Made by a program: the position numbers and the translations under genes. Under the pieces are notes generated by a model, which did no database searches, was not told the DNA's origin, and saw only the letters and a list, made by a program, of their open reading frames with translations. From assembly GCA_037447655.1 (NCBI GenBank), contig JBBHKE010003117.1, forward strand, positions 115,557 to 179,556: 64,000 bases of DNA, in the 5' to 3' direction. Position 1 is the first letter of the stretch. The number at the start of each line of letters is the position of its first letter. Below are positions 63,696 to 64,000 of this stretch, piece after piece. Origin of the DNA: Zygnema cylindricum. Lineage: Eukaryota > Streptophyta > Zygnematophyceae > Zygnematales > Zygnemataceae.

Positions 63696-64000
63696 CTAAG
63701 TGGAGGATGGTATCGAGGACTCATGCTCAGTTAAACTGCCTACATTGCATGAACCTCCCGGTGGATGGAATTCTTTCCATTTTGGATCTCTCTTGTTACC
63801 TCCACAAGTTGGACAAATAGGACATTCAGAGCCATTCCTCCCATGAGAACCCTTTTTGTATTGCCTACAAAGCTTGCAGCGTTTGGCAAGGCCTGGACCT
63901 CCTCTTTTACTATCGACAGGAGACCCTGGTCGCTTATCTGGAAAATATGAAGGCGAACTATTTGGCAAAATTCTCGGTCGAATGACAGGTAAACTTGGAA
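63696..64000 (-). CDS. C-terminal end of a cysteine-rich protein (partial)
   Basis: The minus-strand frame is open from the window edge to the stop at 63,696, so only the last ~100 residues are visible. They are Pro/Ser/Arg-rich, then contain CKLCRQYKKG, SECPICPTCGGNKRD and PPGGSC. The CxxC..CxxCxxC..C spacing suggests one or two zinc sites, perhaps a short treble-clef-like or ribbon fold. The family is not recognised. The true start lies outside the window. Confidence 0.6.
   Translation of the reverse strand, partial: PSLPVIRPRILPNSSPSYFPDKRPGSPVDSKRGGPGLAKRCKLCRQYKKGSHGRNGSECPICPTCGGNKRDPKWKEFHPPGGSCNVGSLTEHESSIPSST

Overview
This is a eukaryotic nuclear window of AT-rich, intron-rich DNA from the green plant lineage. 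The best clue is a plant-type ferritin with an N-terminal plastid-targeting extension and seven introns. A land-plant-like guanosine deaminase and a plastid-type YtqB/MnmM methyltransferase gene support it. A single-thioredoxin P5/Mpd1-type protein disulfide isomerase hints at a streptophyte alga or an early-diverging plant rather than a flowering plant. That last placement is inference.

Layout. Positions 1-16,700 are a retrotransposon nest. A 6.45-kb Ty1/copia element (Copia-1, 3270-9720, perfect CCATG target duplication) sits inside an LTR of an older minus-strand copia family (Copia-2, up to 15,908). Copia-2 is also split by a solo-LTR-like insertion (11,369-12,532) and continues past its LTR into a second, truncated gag (2036-2480). 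Both outer ends of the nest run into (TA)n arrays. Positions 16,700-20,900 are a very AT-rich stretch with short tandem duplications, one decayed open frame and a 10-base assembly gap. Positions 21,800-33,040 hold a guanosine deaminase gene (minus strand, five coding exons) and a protein disulfide isomerase gene (plus strand, six exons). Their introns carry MITEs and phrase-like tandem repeats. Positions 34,141-41,375 are a composite hAT transposon with two large inverted arms. Positions 41,500-46,494 hold the ferritin gene with an iron-response-like promoter motif. Positions 48,502-50,961 hold a six-exon MnmM-like methyltransferase gene. Positions 52,000-57,860 contain MITEs, a Harbinger-like element and a larger long-TIR element around one 144-codon open frame. 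Positions 58,335-61,266 encode a 702-residue Glu/Lys-rich coiled-coil protein of unknown function. A cysteine-rich gene runs off the right edge on the minus strand.

The host genes are unrelated housekeeping functions: purine catabolism, ER oxidative folding, plastid iron storage and tRNA wobble modification. No operon-like logic is expected. The exon models were built by hand from splice consensus, reading phase and family conservation. In the four conserved genes every junction preserves the frame and restores family motifs.

The most unusual signals are five. (1) Both copia families have primer sites matching the anticodon arm, not the 3' end, of initiator tRNA-Met, with the gag start region read through the LTR/primer-site junction. 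(2) The hAT composite is flanked as a whole by an 8-bp target duplication. (3) An array in one guanosine deaminase intron repeats that intron's own 3' splice site. (4) A coding-like frame continues past the stop of the Glu-rich gene through nonsense codons. (5) MITE families recur in the introns of several of these genes.
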